Shown: piece after piece, positions 40,767 to 52,884 of the stretch
How the letters are laid out: each line of letters begins with the position of its first letter
Numbering within the stretch: position 1 is the stretch's first letter
Assembly (NCBI RefSeq): GCF_000211415.1
Contig: NZ_GL890775.1
Location: forward strand, 110,844-164,820
Direction of reading: 5' to 3'
Length of the DNA: 53,977 nucleotides
Source of the DNA: Enterobacter mori LMG 25706
GTDB taxonomy: Bacteria > Pseudomonadota > Gammaproteobacteria > Enterobacterales > Enterobacteriaceae
The notes under the pieces: generated by a model
What the model was told of the DNA's origin: nothing
Seen by the model: the letters and a program-made list of their open reading frames with translations, nothing else
Databases searched by the model: none
Made by a program: the position numbers and the translations under genes

Positions 40767-40894
40767 ATGATTCTCCTGTAGATACTAAGGTTATTTGGAA
40801 CGCAACGCGGGCCAGTATAGAGAGTGTTCGGGAATAAGACAAAGAGGTGGTGACAATCGTTCCGCCAGCTTTTACCTATCAATGTCATTTTTAT

Positions 40895-41017
40895 ACACAA
40901 AATCATTCAAGTTGCATCAAGGCGGCAAGTCTGGGAATCCCCGGGAGCTTACTGAAGTAAGTGACTGGGGTGAGCAGACGTAGCCAACGCAGAGTCAGCT
41001 TGAAGGATGAAGTGTAT
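40895..41017. repeat. ERIC element
   Basis: Contains GAATCCCCGGGAGCTTACT and AAGTAAGTGACTGGGGTGAG, the central palindrome of the enterobacterial repetitive intergenic consensus, flanked by TTCAAGTTGCA and CAGCTTGAA arms. It fills most of the 251-bp gap between the divergent peroxiredoxin promoter and the acpH 3' end. Exact ends are approximate. Confidence 0.88.
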
Positions 41018-41599
41018 TTAGAGCTGTTTGTTTTTCGCCTGCGCCATCATGCGCGGGTAAAACTGCCAGAAACGCGTTTCCAGCGCATCGTAATGTTCAT
41101 CCAGGTCATACCAGGAGTCGCGCAGCGCATCCAGACGCGGGCGGCGGCTCGCCATCCCGTCCAGCACGTTCTGGATGAAATCCATCTCGCCGTAGCGCTC
41201 CAGCCAGCGTTCCGACCACAGGTAGTTATTCAGATTCACAAATCGCGGCGGTGAGTCCGGTAAAATAATCGACACCTGCTGATGGGCATAGCGCACAAAT
41301 TCGGGCAGCGGCATCTCCGGCGACAGCTGTTCCCAGTGGCGCGACAGGAAGTGATCCCACATCACATCAAGCGTGATCGGCGCAACGCGGCGCGTCTCAG
41401 GGCGAAACCACGCTTTGGCTTCCGTCACTTCCGGCAGGTTATCGGTCAGCACGTCGATGCGGCGGTGCATAAAAATTCCGTCGACAACCTCAGGGGAATA
41501 CGCTTCTGCGGGGTTGCCGCGTACAAAATCGGCCAGCAAATTGCCGGAAAGGGAGCTGTCAGCGAGGTGTGCGAGATGCAGGTGAGCGAGAAAATTCAT
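41018..41599 (-). CDS. acpH: Acyl-carrier-protein phosphodiesterase (AcpH)
   Basis: Removes 4'-phosphopantetheine from holo-ACP. The 193 residues equal E. coli AcpH in length, with an HD-like helical metal-binding pattern: [30 protein letters not shown] and [10 protein letters not shown]. The start at MNFLAHL matches the family; the 13-codon upstream frame is rejected. It is divergent from queA across 92 bp. Confidence 0.95.
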   Translation of the reverse strand: MNFLAHLHLAHLADSSLSGNLLADFVRGNPAEAYSPEVVDGIFMHRRIDVLTDNLPEVTEAKAWFRPETRRVAPITLDVMWDHFLSRHWEQLSPEMPLPEFVRYAHQQVSIILPDSPPRFVNLNNYLWSERWLERYGEMDFIQNVLDGMASRRPRLDALRDSWYDLDEHYDALETRFWQFYPRMMAQAKNKQL

Positions 41600-41691
41600 G
41601 CGTTTTATTTGTCCGGGGGCGGCTAGTTGTTGCAGCAAAAGAGTGTGAGCACTAGACTATGCCGCCTGTTTTTAAGTCACGAGTATACGTC

Positions 41692-42762
41692 ATGCGCGTC
41701 GCCGATTTCTCCTTTGAACTACCTGAATCCCTGATTGCTCACTATCCCATGCCTGAGCGCAGCAGCTGTCGCTTACTGTCACTGGATGGGCCAACGGGCG
41801 AGCTGACGCACGGTACTTTCACCGATTTGCTCGACAAGCTCAACCCTGGCGATCTGCTGGTCTTTAACAACACCCGCGTGATCCCGGCGCGCCTGTTTGG
41901 CCGTAAAGCCAGCGGCGGCAAGATTGAAGTGCTGGTCGAACGTATGCTCGATGATAAACGTATTCTGGCACATATTCGCGCCTCCAAAGCGCCGAAGCCG
42001 GGCGCTGAACTGCTGCTGGGCGATGACGAGAGCATCAAAGCGACCATGACCGCGCGTCACGACGCGCTGTTTGAGGCGGCGTTTGACGACGAGCGCACGG
42101 CGCTCGATATCCTGAACGCCATCGGCCATATGCCGCTGCCGCCGTACATTGAGCGTCCGGACGAAGAGGCCGACCGCGAGCTGTATCAGACCGTCTACAG
42201 CCAGAAGCCGGGTGCCGTAGCCGCACCAACCGCGGGCCTGCACTTTGATGAGCCGCTGCTGGAGAAACTGCGCGCGAAGGGCATTGAGATGGCGTTCGTG
42301 ACGCTGCACGTCGGTGCAGGCACCTTCCAGCCGGTGCGCGTGGACAGCATTGAAGACCACATCATGCACTCTGAATACGCCGAAGTGCCGCAAGAGGTTG
42401 TGGATGCGGTGCTGGCGGCGAAAGGCCGCGGTAGCCGCGTGATTGCTGTGGGCACAACTTCCGTACGTTCGCTTGAGAGCGCCGCGCAGGCCGCCAAAAG
42501 CGATCTTATCGAGCCGTTCTTTGGCGATACGCAGATCTTTATCTACCCGGGCTATCAGTACAAAGTGATTGATGCACTGGTGACCAACTTCCATCTGCCT
42601 GAATCGACGCTGATTATGCTGGTTTCCGCGTTTGCCGGTTATCAGCATACGATGAACGCCTACAAGTCTGCGGTAGAACAAAAATATCGCTTTTTTAGCT
42701 ACGGGGACGCGATGTTTATCACGTACAATCCGCTGGCTTTGAATGAGCGTGTCGGGGAATAA
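41692..42762 (+). CDS. queA: S-adenosylmethionine:tRNA ribosyltransferase-isomerase
   Basis: Transfers and isomerises the ribosyl part of SAM onto preQ1 in tRNA to give epoxyqueuosine. It has 356 residues as in E. coli, starting [19 protein letters not shown] and including [29 protein letters not shown] and [17 protein letters not shown]. It is first in the queA-tgt-yajC-secD-secF series; tgt follows after 55 bp. Confidence 0.97.
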   Translation: MRVADFSFELPESLIAHYPMPERSSCRLLSLDGPTGELTHGTFTDLLDKLNPGDLLVFNNTRVIPARLFGRKASGGKIEVLVERMLDDKRILAHIRASKAPKPGAELLLGDDESIKATMTARHDALFEAAFDDERTALDILNAIGHMPLPPYIERPDEEADRELYQTVYSQKPGAVAAPTAGLHFDEPLLEKLRAKGIEMAFVTLHVGAGTFQPVRVDSIEDHIMHSEYAEVPQEVVDAVLAAKGRGSRVIAVGTTSVRSLESAAQAAKSDLIEPFFGDTQIFIYPGYQYKVIDALVTNFHLPESTLIMLVSAFAGYQHTMNAYKSAVEQKYRFFSYGDAMFITYNPLALNERVGE

Positions 42763-42781
42763 GTCCGCGGCACCAGAATAA

Positions 42782-43945
<1,164 letters not shown>

Positions 43946-43967
43946 TTTTAATAATGAGGGAATTTGA

Positions 43968-44300
43968 ATGAGCTTTTTTATTTCTGATGCGGTAGCAGCA
44001 ACAGGTGCTCCAGCGCAGGGCAGCCCGATGTCTCTGATTCTGATGCTGGTTGTGTTTGGTCTGATCTTCTACTTCATGATCCTGCGTCCACAGCAGAAGC
44101 GCACCAAAGAGCACAAAAACCTGATGAACTCCATTGCGAAAGGCGATGAAGTACTGACCAACGGTGGCCTGGTCGGTCGCGTGACCAAAGTAGCGGAAAG
44201 CGGCTACATTGCAATCGCGCTGAACGACACCACTGAAGTGGTTATCAAACGTGACTTCGTAGCTGCCGTTCTGCCGAAAGGCACCATGAAGGCGCTGTAA
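43968..44300 (+). CDS. yajC: Sec translocon accessory subunit YajC
   Basis: A 110-residue protein with a single membrane span (about 20-40) and a basic cytosolic domain (RPQQKRTKEHK and onward). It associates with SecDF in the holotranslocon and has also been seen with AcrB. It sits between tgt and secD in the usual order, with 27 bp to secD. Confidence 0.96.
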   Translation: MSFFISDAVAATGAPAQGSPMSLILMLVVFGLIFYFMILRPQQKRTKEHKNLMNSIAKGDEVLTNGGLVGRVTKVAESGYIAIALNDTTEVVIKRDFVAAVLPKGTMKAL

Positions 44301-44327
44301 TCCCAACTTTTCCCAAAGGGAACTGCC

Positions 44328-46175
44328 GTGTTAAACCGTTATCCTTTGTGGAAGTACATCATGCTGGTCGTCGTGATTATCGTCGGCCTGCTGTACGCGC
44401 TTCCCAACCTGTATGGTGAGGATCCGGCCGTTCAAATCACTGGCGCGCGCGGTGTCGCCGCCAGTGAGCAAACGCTGATCCAGGTCCAGAAAACGTTACA
44501 AGAAGAAAAAATTACCGCTAAGTCTGTGGCACTGGAAGAGGGCGCAATTCTTGCTCGCTTCGACACCACCGACACGCAGCTCCGCGCCCGTGAAGCGCTG
44601 ATGGGCGTGCTGGGTGATAAGTATGTCGTGGCGCTTAACCTTGCTCCTGCAACCCCGCGTTGGCTGGCTGCGCTGAACGCAGAGCCAATGAAACTCGGTC
44701 TTGACCTGCGTGGCGGCGTTCACTTCCTGATGGAAGTGGATATGGATACCGCGCTTGGCAAGCTGCAGGAACAGAACATCGACAGCCTGCGCAGCGATCT
44801 GCGTGAGAAAGGCATTGCGTACACTACCGTGCGTAAAGAAGATAACTACGGTATGAGCATCACGTTCCGCGACAGCGCGGCGCGCGACCAGGCTGTAACT
44901 TCCCTGTCTCAACGTCACCGCGATCTGGTCATCACCTCTCAGGGCAGCAACCAGCTGCGTGCAGTGATGACGGATGCGCGTCTGAGCGAAGCGCGTGAAT
45001 ATGCCGTTCAGCAGAACATCAACATTCTGCGTAACCGTGTAAACCAACCGGGCGTGGCCGAGCCGCTGGTACAGCCTCAGGGTGCTGACCGTATCGTGGT
45101 GGAACTGCCGGGTATCCAGGATACCGCGCGTGCGAAAGAGATTCTGGGTGCAACTGCAACCCTGGAATTCCGCCTGGTTAACTCCAACGTCGATCAGTCT
45201 GCTGCCGCCTCTGGCCGTATCCCAGGCGACTCCGAAGTGAAACAGACCCGCGAAGGTCAGCCGGTTGTGCTGTACAAACGCGTGATACTGACCGGTGACC
45301 ACATCACCGACTCCACTTCCAGCCAGGATGAATACAACCAGCCGCAGGTTAACATCTCGCTGGATAGCGCGGGTGGTAACATCATGTCTAACTTCACCAA
45401 GGACAACATCGGTAAACCGATGGCGACCCTGTTCGTGGAGTACAAAGACAGCGGTAAGAAAGACGCCAACGGTCGTGCCGTGCTGGTGAAAGAGGAAGAG
45501 GTGATTAACATCGCCAACATCCAGTCTCGCCTGGGTAACAGCTTCCGTATCACCGGTATCAACAACCCGAACGAAGCTCGCCAACTGTCACTGCTGCTGC
45601 GTGCCGGTGCGCTGATTGCGCCAATTCAGATTGTTGAAGAACGTACCATTGGTCCAACCCTGGGCATGCAGAACATCAAGCAGGGTCTGGAAGCATCTCT
45701 GGCCGGTCTGGTGGTTTCCATCATCTTCATGCTCTTCTTCTACAAGAAGTTTGGTCTGATTGCGACAAGCGCGCTGCTGGCGAACCTGGTGCTGATTATC
45801 GGTATTATGTCTCTGCTCCCAGGGGCAACGCTGACCATGCCGGGTATTGCGGGTATCGTTCTTACCCTTGCGGTGGCGGTCGACGCCAACGTACTGATAA
45901 ACGAGCGTATTAAAGAAGAGCTGAGTAACGGTCGCTCTGTGCAACAGGCGATTGAAGAAGGCTATAAAGGGGCGTTCAGCTCCATCTTCGATGCGAACGT
46001 AACAACACTGATTAAGGTTCTTATCCTGTATGCAGTGGGTACTGGCGCGATCAAAGGCTTTGCAATTACAACCGGTATCGGTGTTGCAACGTCGATGTTT
46101 ACCGCTATTGTCGGCACCCGTGCCATCGTGAACCTGCTGTACGGCGGCAAGCGCGTCAAAAAGCTGTCTATCTGA
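44328..46175 (+). CDS. secD: Protein translocase subunit SecD
   Basis: A 615-residue RND-type subunit that uses the proton gradient to pull proteins through SecYEG. It has an N-terminal span, a large periplasmic P1 domain (about 30-450, with [16 protein letters not shown]), then five C-terminal spans with [20 protein letters not shown]. The start is GTG, as in E. coli. secF follows after 10 bp. Confidence 0.98.
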   Translation: MLNRYPLWKYIMLVVVIIVGLLYALPNLYGEDPAVQITGARGVAASEQTLIQVQKTLQEEKITAKSVALEEGAILARFDTTDTQLRAREALMGVLGDKYVVALNLAPATPRWLAALNAEPMKLGLDLRGGVHFLMEVDMDTALGKLQEQNIDSLRSDLREKGIAYTTVRKEDNYGMSITFRDSAARDQAVTSLSQRHRDLVITSQGSNQLRAVMTDARLSEAREYAVQQNINILRNRVNQPGVAEPLVQPQGADRIVVELPGIQDTARAKEILGATATLEFRLVNSNVDQSAAASGRIPGDSEVKQTREGQPVVLYKRVILTGDHITDSTSSQDEYNQPQVNISLDSAGGNIMSNFTKDNIGKPMATLFVEYKDSGKKDANGRAVLVKEEEVINIANIQSRLGNSFRITGINNPNEARQLSLLLRAGALIAPIQIVEERTIGPTLGMQNIKQGLEASLAGLVVSIIFMLFFYKKFGLIATSALLANLVLIIGIMSLLPGATLTMPGIAGIVLTLAVAVDANVLINERIKEELSNGRSVQQAIEEGYKGAFSSIFDANVTTLIKVLILYAVGTGAIKGFAITTGIGVATSMFTAIVGTRAIVNLLYGGKRVKKLSI

Positions 46176-46185
46176 GGAGTGCGTT

Positions 46186-47157
46186 GTGGCACAGGAATAT
46201 ACTGTTGAACAATTGAACCACGGCCGTAAAGTCTGGGACTTTATGCGCTGGGACTACTGGGCCTTCGGCATTTCAGGTTTTCTGCTGATTCTGTCCATCG
46301 TCATTATGGGCGTGAAAGGCTTTAACTGGGGTCTCGACTTTACCGGTGGTACGGTCATCGAGATCTCCCTGGAAAAACCGGTCGATATGGACCAGATGCG
46401 CGAATCGCTGCAGAAAGCGGGCTTTGAAGAGCCGCTGCTGCAGAACTTCGGCAGCAGCCGCGACATCATGGTGCGTATGCCTCCGGTACACGACGCCAAC
46501 GGCAGCCAGGAGCTGGGTAGCAAGGTTCTGAAGGTTATCAACGAATCGACCAGCCAGAATGCGGCGGTGAAGCGTATTGAGTTCGTTGGCCCGAGCGTGG
46601 GTGCGGACCTGGCGCAAACCGGCGCGATGGCGCTGATGGTGGCGCTGATTTCCATCCTGATCTACGTTGGCTTCCGCTTCGAGTGGCGACTGGCTGCAGG
46701 TGTGGTTATCGCGCTGGCGCACGACGTGGCCATCACCATGGGCGTACTGTCTCTGTTCCATATTGAGATTGACCTGACGATTGTGGCATCCCTGATGTCC
46801 GTTATCGGTTACTCACTGAACGACAGTATCGTGGTATCTGACCGTATCCGTGAAAACTTCCGTAAGATCCGTCGCGGTACGCCGTACGAAATCTTCAACG
46901 TGTCGTTGACCCAGACGCTGCACCGTACCTTGATCACATCCGGAACGACCTTAATGGTTATCCTGATGCTGTATCTCTTCGGTGGTCCGGTGCTGGAAGG
47001 CTTCTCGCTGACCATGCTGATCGGTGTGTCTATCGGTACGGCGTCGTCTATCTACGTCGCGTCCGCACTGGCACTGAAACTCGGCATGAAGCGCGAGCAC
47101 CTGCTCCAGCAGAAAGTCGAAAAAGAAGGGGCGGATCAGCCGTCAATTCTGCCGTAA
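46186..47157 (+). CDS. secF: Protein translocase subunit SecF
   Basis: The 323-residue partner of SecD with six spans and a smaller periplasmic domain. Characteristic segments are [36 protein letters not shown] and [20 protein letters not shown]. The start is GTG 46186 after a GAGGAGTGC site. A strong terminator follows, ending the series. Confidence 0.98.
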   Translation: MAQEYTVEQLNHGRKVWDFMRWDYWAFGISGFLLILSIVIMGVKGFNWGLDFTGGTVIEISLEKPVDMDQMRESLQKAGFEEPLLQNFGSSRDIMVRMPPVHDANGSQELGSKVLKVINESTSQNAAVKRIEFVGPSVGADLAQTGAMALMVALISILIYVGFRFEWRLAAGVVIALAHDVAITMGVLSLFHIEIDLTIVASLMSVIGYSLNDSIVVSDRIRENFRKIRRGTPYEIFNVSLTQTLHRTLITSGTTLMVILMLYLFGGPVLEGFSLTMLIGVSIGTASSIYVASALALKLGMKREHLLQQKVEKEGADQPSILP

Positions 47158-47180
47158 GACAGTGTCTTAGGCGTTATCGA

Positions 47181-47210
47181 AATCCCGGTCTGTTGGCCGG
47201 GATTTTTTTT
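47181..47210 (+). terminator. Rho-independent terminator after secF
   Basis: AATCCCGG (47181-47188) / CCGGGATT (47197-47204) with loop TCTGTTGG and a run of eight T. Confidence 0.92.
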
Positions 47211-47215
47211 ATCTG

Positions 47216-47252
47216 CTCCTGACAAACACTCCTGACAGTATGCTGTCAGGAG
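47216..47252 (+). promoter_or_regulatory. Palindromic operator upstream of the VOC/WYL gene pair
   Basis: A perfect 10-bp inverted repeat, CTCCTGACAG (47229-47238) and CTGTCAGGAG (47243-47252), with a TATG centre. A third half-site CTCCTGACA lies 13 bp to the left (47216-47224). It is 46 bp before the VOC start, fitting an operator for the WYL regulator encoded two genes downstream; binding is inferred. Confidence 0.7.
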
Positions 47253-47298
47253 CCCTGTCGTAGACTTCTTCTGAACCCAACAACAGGCAGGAGGAAGT

Positions 47299-47664
47299 AT
47301 GAAAAGTGTGATTAACTGGTTTGAAATTCCGGTCGCCGATATGGATCGCGCCATCAAATTTTATGAACCGGTAATGCAGGTTACGCTGAAGCGCGAGAAA
47401 ATGGACGTGGCAGAGCTGGCGATTTTCCCGCATGAAGACCCGGCAACCGGCGGGGCGCTGGCGAAATTTGACGGCATTACGCCGTCGCAGCAGGGCGCTA
47501 TTATTTATCTGCATACTGACAATCTGGCGGCCACGCTCGATCGCATTGCCTCTGCGGGCGGTGCGTGCGTCTTTGGTCCGCTGGAATTGCCGCGAGGCAT
47601 TGGCACCATTGCCTTGTTCACCGACAGCGAAGGTAATCGCGTCGGCCTTCATCAACCGGCCTGA
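47299..47664 (+). CDS. VOC (glyoxalase/bleomycin-resistance) family protein
   Basis: A 121-residue single VOC module with paired beta-alpha-beta-beta-beta units: INWFEIPVADMDRAIKFYEP at the N-terminus and GTIALFTDSEGNRVGLHQP at the end. The metal-binding acidic residues are partly conserved; substrate unknown. A GGAGGAAGT site precedes it. It is 14 bp from the WYL regulator gene, so the two form an operon. E. coli has yajD in this interval instead. Confidence 0.88.
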   Translation: MKSVINWFEIPVADMDRAIKFYEPVMQVTLKREKMDVAELAIFPHEDPATGGALAKFDGITPSQQGAIIYLHTDNLAATLDRIASAGGACVFGPLELPRGIGTIALFTDSEGNRVGLHQPA

Positions 47665-47678
47665 GAGCAAAAGAGACG

Positions 47679-48359
47679 ATGACCCGACGCGCTGACCGTT
47701 TGTTTCAGATTGTGCAGATCCTGCGGGGCAGGCGTCTGACAACGGCAGCGCATCTGGCGGAGAGGCTCGGCGTCTCCGAGCGCACTGTTTATCGCGATAT
47801 CCGCGACCTGTCTCTCTCTGGCGTGCCGGTAGAGGGCGAGGCGGGAAGCGGATACCGGCTTCTGTCGGGCTTTGACCTGCCGCCGCTGATGCTGACCAAT
47901 AAAGAGTCCGAGGCGCTGATGGTGGCAATCCGTCTGCTGAAAACCTGGGGCGGAGAGTCGTTGTCGCGCGAGCTGGAGTCGGCTCAGGAGAAGGTGCTGG
48001 CGATCCTGCCCGAGGAGAGCCGACGCAAGGCGGAGCAGACGCGTATATATGCGCCGGATATTGCGCTTCAGCCCCATTCCCGCAGCGGATTTGATGTGAT
48101 TCATCAGGCGATATCTGCGCAGCGCGTGCTGGCGCTGCATTACCGTGATGAGGCCGGGCAGTTAACCTGGCGTGAGGTGCAGCCGCTTGGGGTGTTCTTC
48201 TGGGGGGAGCACTGGCTGTTGGCTGCGTGGTGCGAGCGGCGCGATGACTACCGCTGTTTCCGGCTCGACCGATGCCTCAATATTGTGCAGACGGAGAGGC
48301 GGTTTAGCGAGAGTGCTGACAGGTCATTGGCGGATTTTTTGCGGAAGGTGAAGCAGTAA
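47679..48359 (+). CDS. HTH/WYL-domain transcriptional regulator (YafY-like)
   Basis: A 226-residue DNA-binding protein: N-terminal winged helix (about 5-60, TTAAHLAERLGVSERTVYRD), a linker helix region, and a C-terminal WYL domain (about 135-200, ALHYRDEAGQLTWREVQPLG). WYL domains bind small ligands or nucleic acids. Being cotranscribed with the VOC gene behind a palindrome, it most likely regulates this pair. A strong terminator follows. Confidence 0.88.
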   Translation: MTRRADRLFQIVQILRGRRLTTAAHLAERLGVSERTVYRDIRDLSLSGVPVEGEAGSGYRLLSGFDLPPLMLTNKESEALMVAIRLLKTWGGESLSRELESAQEKVLAILPEESRRKAEQTRIYAPDIALQPHSRSGFDVIHQAISAQRVLALHYRDEAGQLTWREVQPLGVFFWGEHWLLAAWCERRDDYRCFRLDRCLNIVQTERRFSESADRSLADFLRKVKQ

Positions 48360-48383
48360 AAAGCCAGGTGGCGAGGTAAAAGC

Positions 48384-48410
48384 AAAACGGCAACATCGTT
48401 GCCGTTTTTT
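48384..48410 (+). terminator. Terminator after the WYL regulator gene
   Basis: AAAACGGCAAC (48384-48394) / GTTGCCGTTTT (48398-48408), a three-base loop, and T continuing to 48410. The A-run on the left makes it potentially bidirectional for tsx. Confidence 0.9.
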
Positions 48411-48419
48411 GTGTTTGCG

Positions 48420-48457
48420 CCCTCTCCCACGGGAGAGGGAAGGGGTGAGGGCACCAG
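48420..48457. repeat. Short interspersed palindromic repeat (CCCTCTCCC type), copy 2
   Basis: CCCTCTCCC/GGGAGAGGG arms plus the GGTGAGGGCACCAG tail. It differs from copy 1 (24286-24323) only in the short loop and a few bases. It lies in the convergent gap between the WYL regulator gene and tsx. Confidence 0.85.
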
Positions 48458-48477
48458 CCCGCACAATCTCGCACAGG

Positions 48478-49362
48478 TTAGAAGTTATAACCTACAACCA
48501 GGTAACCACCCCAACCGGTAGAACGGACGCTGAAATCGCCGTTACCGAAGTTCAGGCTCGCGTCGTCGTTCCACTGACCACCGTTATGCCAGTAACGCGC
48601 AACAACAGAGTAGTGCCAGTGATCGTAGTTCAGCGCCAGGATGTGGCTGGAAGCGATGGAGTCGTTGGTGCGCGCTTTCTTACCGTTCAGATCGCGGAAG
48701 TCGTTGTCGCCCAGGTCTGAGCCCCAGTCAAAGTTGGTGAAGCCGATGTAGCTCAGGTTGCCGCCCCACAGCTGGGTGATTGGCACAAAGTATTTCACTT
48801 TGAAACGGTAGCCGTCCCACTCGTTTTCGTTCGCGGCGCCGTAGTTCTGCCACTGGTACTTCGCGTACACGTTCATGGACAGGCTCATTGGCAGACCGGT
48901 ATCGATGTCCGTACCCAGACCCATGTACCAGGTGCTCTGACGACCGGACTTGTTACGGCCCATGTCGTAGATATAGTTGTTTGCGAAGTACCACTCTTTG
49001 AACGGACCAAACGCCAGGCTGGTGCCAGTCAGCTTATCAATAGAGAAGCGTGGTTCGATCTCCATGAACAGCGGGGAACCGTGGTTCCAGATACCTTTCG
49101 CGTCGGTGTTACCACCGAAGAAGACCGGTGCATCCATATAACCATAGAAATCAAACCAGTCTTTCTTGGCGAACGCTTCGTATTCCAGGTAGGTATCGTT
49201 ACGGATCTGAGGTCCGAAACGGGTGTGGTAGCTGCCAACCACGTTAACGCTCTGGTGCCACCAGTCGGAGAGGTATTGTGGTTTATCGTTTTCCGCTGCG
49301 TTAACAGTGAAAGAGGAGGAGAGTGCCAGTACAGCACCGGCTGCGAGTAATGTTTTTTTCAT
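48478..49362 (-). CDS. tsx: Nucleoside-specific outer-membrane channel Tsx
   Basis: A 12-stranded outer-membrane porin for nucleosides, also a phage and colicin K receptor in E. coli. The 294 residues equal the E. coli length, with signal peptide 1-22 (ending FTVNA) and a C-terminal Phe (VVGYNF). Differences cluster in an exposed loop ([18 protein letters not shown]), as expected for a phage-contact region. The start is set at MKKTLLAAG. Confidence 0.97.
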   Translation of the reverse strand: MKKTLLAAGAVLALSSSFTVNAAENDKPQYLSDWWHQSVNVVGSYHTRFGPQIRNDTYLEYEAFAKKDWFDFYGYMDAPVFFGGNTDAKGIWNHGSPLFMEIEPRFSIDKLTGTSLAFGPFKEWYFANNYIYDMGRNKSGRQSTWYMGLGTDIDTGLPMSLSMNVYAKYQWQNYGAANENEWDGYRFKVKYFVPITQLWGGNLSYIGFTNFDWGSDLGDNDFRDLNGKKARTNDSIASSHILALNYDHWHYSVVARYWHNGGQWNDDASLNFGNGDFSVRSTGWGGYLVVGYNF

Positions 49363-49593
49363 AATCATGCCACTGATTGAAATTCCCTTCCGGGAGTGAA
49401 AAATGCGCGATTTGCGTATCAAAATATTTCGTGTTTCTGCGGAGCCTATTATAGGAATCCTTGCTCACAAAAATATGTGTTGTTTCACATATCTCTCACA
49501 TGCGTAATCGATTGCGTTCACGTTTGCGTACTTTAAACGGCCGGGATTGTAACGGCAAACATTTATGTTGCCAATCCATACGAAATGTAAATG

Positions 49594-49621
49594 TTAGCGG
49601 AGTGACATTTCACTCCGCTAA
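49594..49621. terminator. Hairpin at the yajI 3' end
   Basis: A perfect 11-bp stem TTAGCGGAGTG (49594-49604) / CACTCCGCTAA (49611-49621) with a six-base loop, 10 bp beyond the yajI stop. The tail on the minus strand is not a clean T-run. The rest of the 268-bp gap up to tsx holds the tsx promoter region; I could not place CRP or CytR sites with confidence. Confidence 0.65.
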
Positions 49622-49630
49622 AAGAGGAGG

Positions 49631-50170
49631 TTATTGCGCGGCGGGTTGAATGTCGTGAATGCGGATAAAGCCCAGCTGTTCTGGGGTGAGCCCACTCAGC
49701 TGTAGCGGGATATCAACATCGCTCGGGGCCAGCGTGCTGGCGGGGGCGGTGAAGAGCTGGTTCTTCACGTTCACTTCCTGGTAGCTTTCCGTGGTGCCCT
49801 GAATCTGGCCCCACTCTACGGTGCCGCTGAACGCGGGAAGCGGATCGTTGGATTCACCCTGAATGCGTAATGTTGCGCGAGTACCATCGGCATTCGCTGC
49901 AACATTCACCAGAGACATCTTTAACGTGCCAATCTGGCTGTTCAGGCGGGCAGGCGTGTTGGCACCCGGCAGCAGATAAACGCCGCTGCTGGACTTCGCA
50001 TTCAGCGCATTTTGCTGGGTGATTTTCACGGTCTCTTTGTTCAGCTTGTCCATGGCCGCATTGAGCGTGTTCACGCTTTGTTTCATTTCGCGGACTTCAG
50101 TTTGCTGTGCACAGGCGCTAAGGGTAAAGAGGCTCCCCACCAGCAGAATTCTCAGGTAACGTCTTGTCAT
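49631..50170 (-). CDS. yajI: Lipoprotein YajI (DUF3251)
   Basis: A 179-residue lipoprotein, the same length as E. coli YajI. Lipobox LSAC has its lipidated Cys at 20 and Ala at +2, so outer-membrane location is expected. A short coiled-coil-like region (MKQSVNTLNAAMDKLNKE) precedes the globular domain. Function is unknown. It is divergent from nrdR. Confidence 0.92.
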   Translation of the reverse strand: MTRRYLRILLVGSLFTLSACAQQTEVREMKQSVNTLNAAMDKLNKETVKITQQNALNAKSSSGVYLLPGANTPARLNSQIGTLKMSLVNVAANADGTRATLRIQGESNDPLPAFSGTVEWGQIQGTTESYQEVNVKNQLFTAPASTLAPSDVDIPLQLSGLTPEQLGFIRIHDIQPAAQ

Positions 50171-50286
50171 TGCGTTTATTTCCTTGAAATAACGGATCGC
50201 CTATATGGTAGCCAGCTTCATTGTGTCTGACATAGATCCTTTGTCTCAAAAAGCTCTTCCTTTGTTGTCAGGCCAGATCAGGGTAA

Positions 50287-50772
<486 letters not shown>

Positions 50773-50776
50773 GCCC

Positions 50777-51880
50777 ATGCAGGACGAGATGTACATGGCA
50801 CGAGCCATGAAGCTGGCGCAGCGTGGTCGTTTTACTACCCATCCGAACCCGAACGTGGGGTGCGTTATTGTCAAAGAGGGCGAGATCGTGGGCGAAGGCT
50901 ATCACCTTCGTGCGGGCGAGCCCCACGCCGAGGTGCATGCCTTGCGCATGGCGGGCGAGAAGGCGCGCGGTGCCACGGCCTACGTTACGCTGGAGCCCTG
51001 CAGCCATCACGGGCGTACGCCGCCGTGCTGTGAGGCGCTGATTGCAGCGGGTGTGTCGCGCGTTGTTGCATCAATGCAGGATCCGAATCCGCAGGTGGCT
51101 GGACGCGGTCTGTATCGACTTCAGCAGGAAGGCATTGACGTCAGCCATGGGCTGATGATGCAGGACGCGGAAGCGATTAACAAAGGCTTCCTGAAGCGTA
51201 TGCGTACCGGGTTCCCGTACATTCAGCTCAAGCTGGGCGCCTCGCTGGACGGTCGTACGGCGATGGCAAACGGCGAGAGCCAGTGGATCACCTCGCCGCA
51301 GGCAAGGCGCGATGTGCAACGTCTGCGTGCGCAAAGCCATGCTATCCTCACCAGCAGTGAAACCGTTTTGGCTGACGATCCGGCCATGACCGTGCGCTGG
51401 GACGAACTGAGTGCCGATACCCAGGCGCTTTACCCGCAGGAGAACCTGCGTCAGCCGCTGCGCATTATTATTGATAGCCAGAACCGCGTGACGCCGGATC
51501 ACCGCATCGTGCAGCAGCCGGGTGAAACCTGGATTGCCCGCACGAAGGAAGATACGCGTGAATGGGCGGAAGGCGTGCGCAGCATCATGGTGCCGGAGCA
51601 TAACGGGCATCTGGATTTAGTCGTGCTGATGATGTTGCTCGGCAAGCAGCAGGTCAACAGCATCTGGGTCGAAGCCGGGCCTACGCTCGCCGGTGCGCTC
51701 TTACAGGCTGGGCTGGTGGATGAATTGATTGTCTACGTTGCGCCTAAACTGTTAGGGCACGACGCGCGCGGCCTGTTTGTGCTGCCTGGCCTTGAAAAAC
51801 TGGCCGACGCACCACAACTCAGATTCAGCGAGATTCGTCCGGTGGGTCCGGATGTCTGCCTCCATTTAACGACAGCGTAA
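50777..51880 (+). CDS. ribD: Bifunctional pyrimidine deaminase/reductase RibD
   Basis: Carries out the second and third steps of riboflavin synthesis. The 367 residues have an N-terminal deaminase domain with zinc ligands (HAEVHALR and EPCSHHGRTPPC) and a C-terminal NADPH reductase domain (about 148-367; LKLGASLDGRTAMANGESQW). The start codon is 4 bp after the nrdR stop. ribE follows after 87 bp. Confidence 0.97.
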   Translation: MQDEMYMARAMKLAQRGRFTTHPNPNVGCVIVKEGEIVGEGYHLRAGEPHAEVHALRMAGEKARGATAYVTLEPCSHHGRTPPCCEALIAAGVSRVVASMQDPNPQVAGRGLYRLQQEGIDVSHGLMMQDAEAINKGFLKRMRTGFPYIQLKLGASLDGRTAMANGESQWITSPQARRDVQRLRAQSHAILTSSETVLADDPAMTVRWDELSADTQALYPQENLRQPLRIIIDSQNRVTPDHRIVQQPGETWIARTKEDTREWAEGVRSIMVPEHNGHLDLVVLMMLLGKQQVNSIWVEAGPTLAGALLQAGLVDELIVYVAPKLLGHDARGLFVLPGLEKLADAPQLRFSEIRPVGPDVCLHLTTA

Positions 51881-51967
51881 TTGCTCCCGAAATAGGGAAG
51901 CAGTGCGCAAAGTATTATGATAAAATCCGCCCCCCTGCGGGGCCAAATGAACCCGTAAAGGAAGAGT

Positions 51968-52438
51968 ATGAACATTATTGAAGCTGCTGTAGCTACCCCG
52001 GACGCTCGCGTCGCCATCACCATTGCGCGTTTCAACAACTTCATCAACGACAGCCTGCTGGAAGGTGCGATTGACGCCCTGAAACGTATCGGCCAGGTTA
52101 AAGATGACAACATTACCGTTGTTTGGGTTCCAGGTGCTTACGAACTGCCACTGGCGGCGGGCGCGCTGGCGAAAACCGGTAAATACGACGCGGTGATTGC
52201 GCTGGGTACTGTTATTCGTGGCGGCACTGCGCACTTCGAATACGTTGCGGGCGGTGCAAGCAATGGTCTGGCTCACGTTGCACAGGATGCTGAAATTCCT
52301 GTCGCATTCGGCGTGCTGACTACCGAAAGTATTGAACAAGCCATCGAACGTGCTGGCACCAAAGCCGGTAACAAAGGTGCAGAAGCTGCACTGACCGCGC
52401 TTGAAATGATCAATGTATTGAAAGCCATCAAGGCCTGA
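51968..52438 (+). CDS. ribE: 6,7-dimethyl-8-ribityllumazine synthase
   Basis: Penultimate step of riboflavin synthesis; family members assemble into 60-mer shells. The 156 residues include [13 protein letters not shown] and the catalytic [10 protein letters not shown] histidine region. Called ribE in E. coli and ribH in many other genomes. An AAGGAAGAGT site precedes it; nusB starts 21 bp downstream. Confidence 0.97.
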   Translation: MNIIEAAVATPDARVAITIARFNNFINDSLLEGAIDALKRIGQVKDDNITVVWVPGAYELPLAAGALAKTGKYDAVIALGTVIRGGTAHFEYVAGGASNGLAHVAQDAEIPVAFGVLTTESIEQAIERAGTKAGNKGAEAALTALEMINVLKAIKA

Positions 52439-52459
52439 TTTTTTTGTAAGGGGAATTCC

Positions 52460-52879
52460 GTGAAACCTGCTGCTCGTCGCCGCGCCCGTGAATGTGCCGT
52501 TCAGGCGCTTTACTCCTGGCAGTTGTCCCAGAACGACATCGCTGATGTTGAATACCAGTTCCTGTCAGAACAGGACGTGAAAGATGTTGACGTTCTGTAC
52601 TTCCGTGAACTGCTGTCGGGAGTGGCGACTAATAGCGCGTATCTCGATGGCCTGATGAAGCCATACCTGTCTCGCCTGCTCGAAGAGCTGGGCCAGGTGG
52701 AAAAAGCAGTGTTGCGTATCGCGCTGTTTGAGCTGTCTAAACGTGATGATGTGCCGTACAAAGTGGCCATCAACGAAGCGATCGAACTGGCGAAAACCTT
52801 CGGCGCTGAAGACAGCCACAAGTTTGTAAATGGCGTACTTGATAAAGCAGCACCTGCGATCCGTCCCCACAAAAAGTGA
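52460..52879 (+). CDS. nusB: Transcription antitermination factor NusB
   Basis: A 139-residue all-helical protein that with NusE (S10) binds boxA RNA in rRNA and lambda antitermination. Same length as E. coli NusB, with [19 protein letters not shown] at the N-terminus. The start is GTG after AAGGGGAA. An attenuator-like hairpin follows before thiL. Confidence 0.97.
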   Translation: MKPAARRRARECAVQALYSWQLSQNDIADVEYQFLSEQDVKDVDVLYFRELLSGVATNSAYLDGLMKPYLSRLLEELGQVEKAVLRIALFELSKRDDVPYKVAINEAIELAKTFGAEDSHKFVNGVLDKAAPAIRPHKK

Positions 52880-52884
52880 TCCGC

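Noticed and set aside
44496..45584. 362-codon open frame antisense to secD
   Set aside because: A shadow of secD; no family resemblance, no ribosome-binding site.
49470..49530. Possible CRP or CytR sites upstream of tsx
   Set aside because: TGTG and CACA half-sites occur, but their spacing does not fit the CRP consensus, so no site was annotated.
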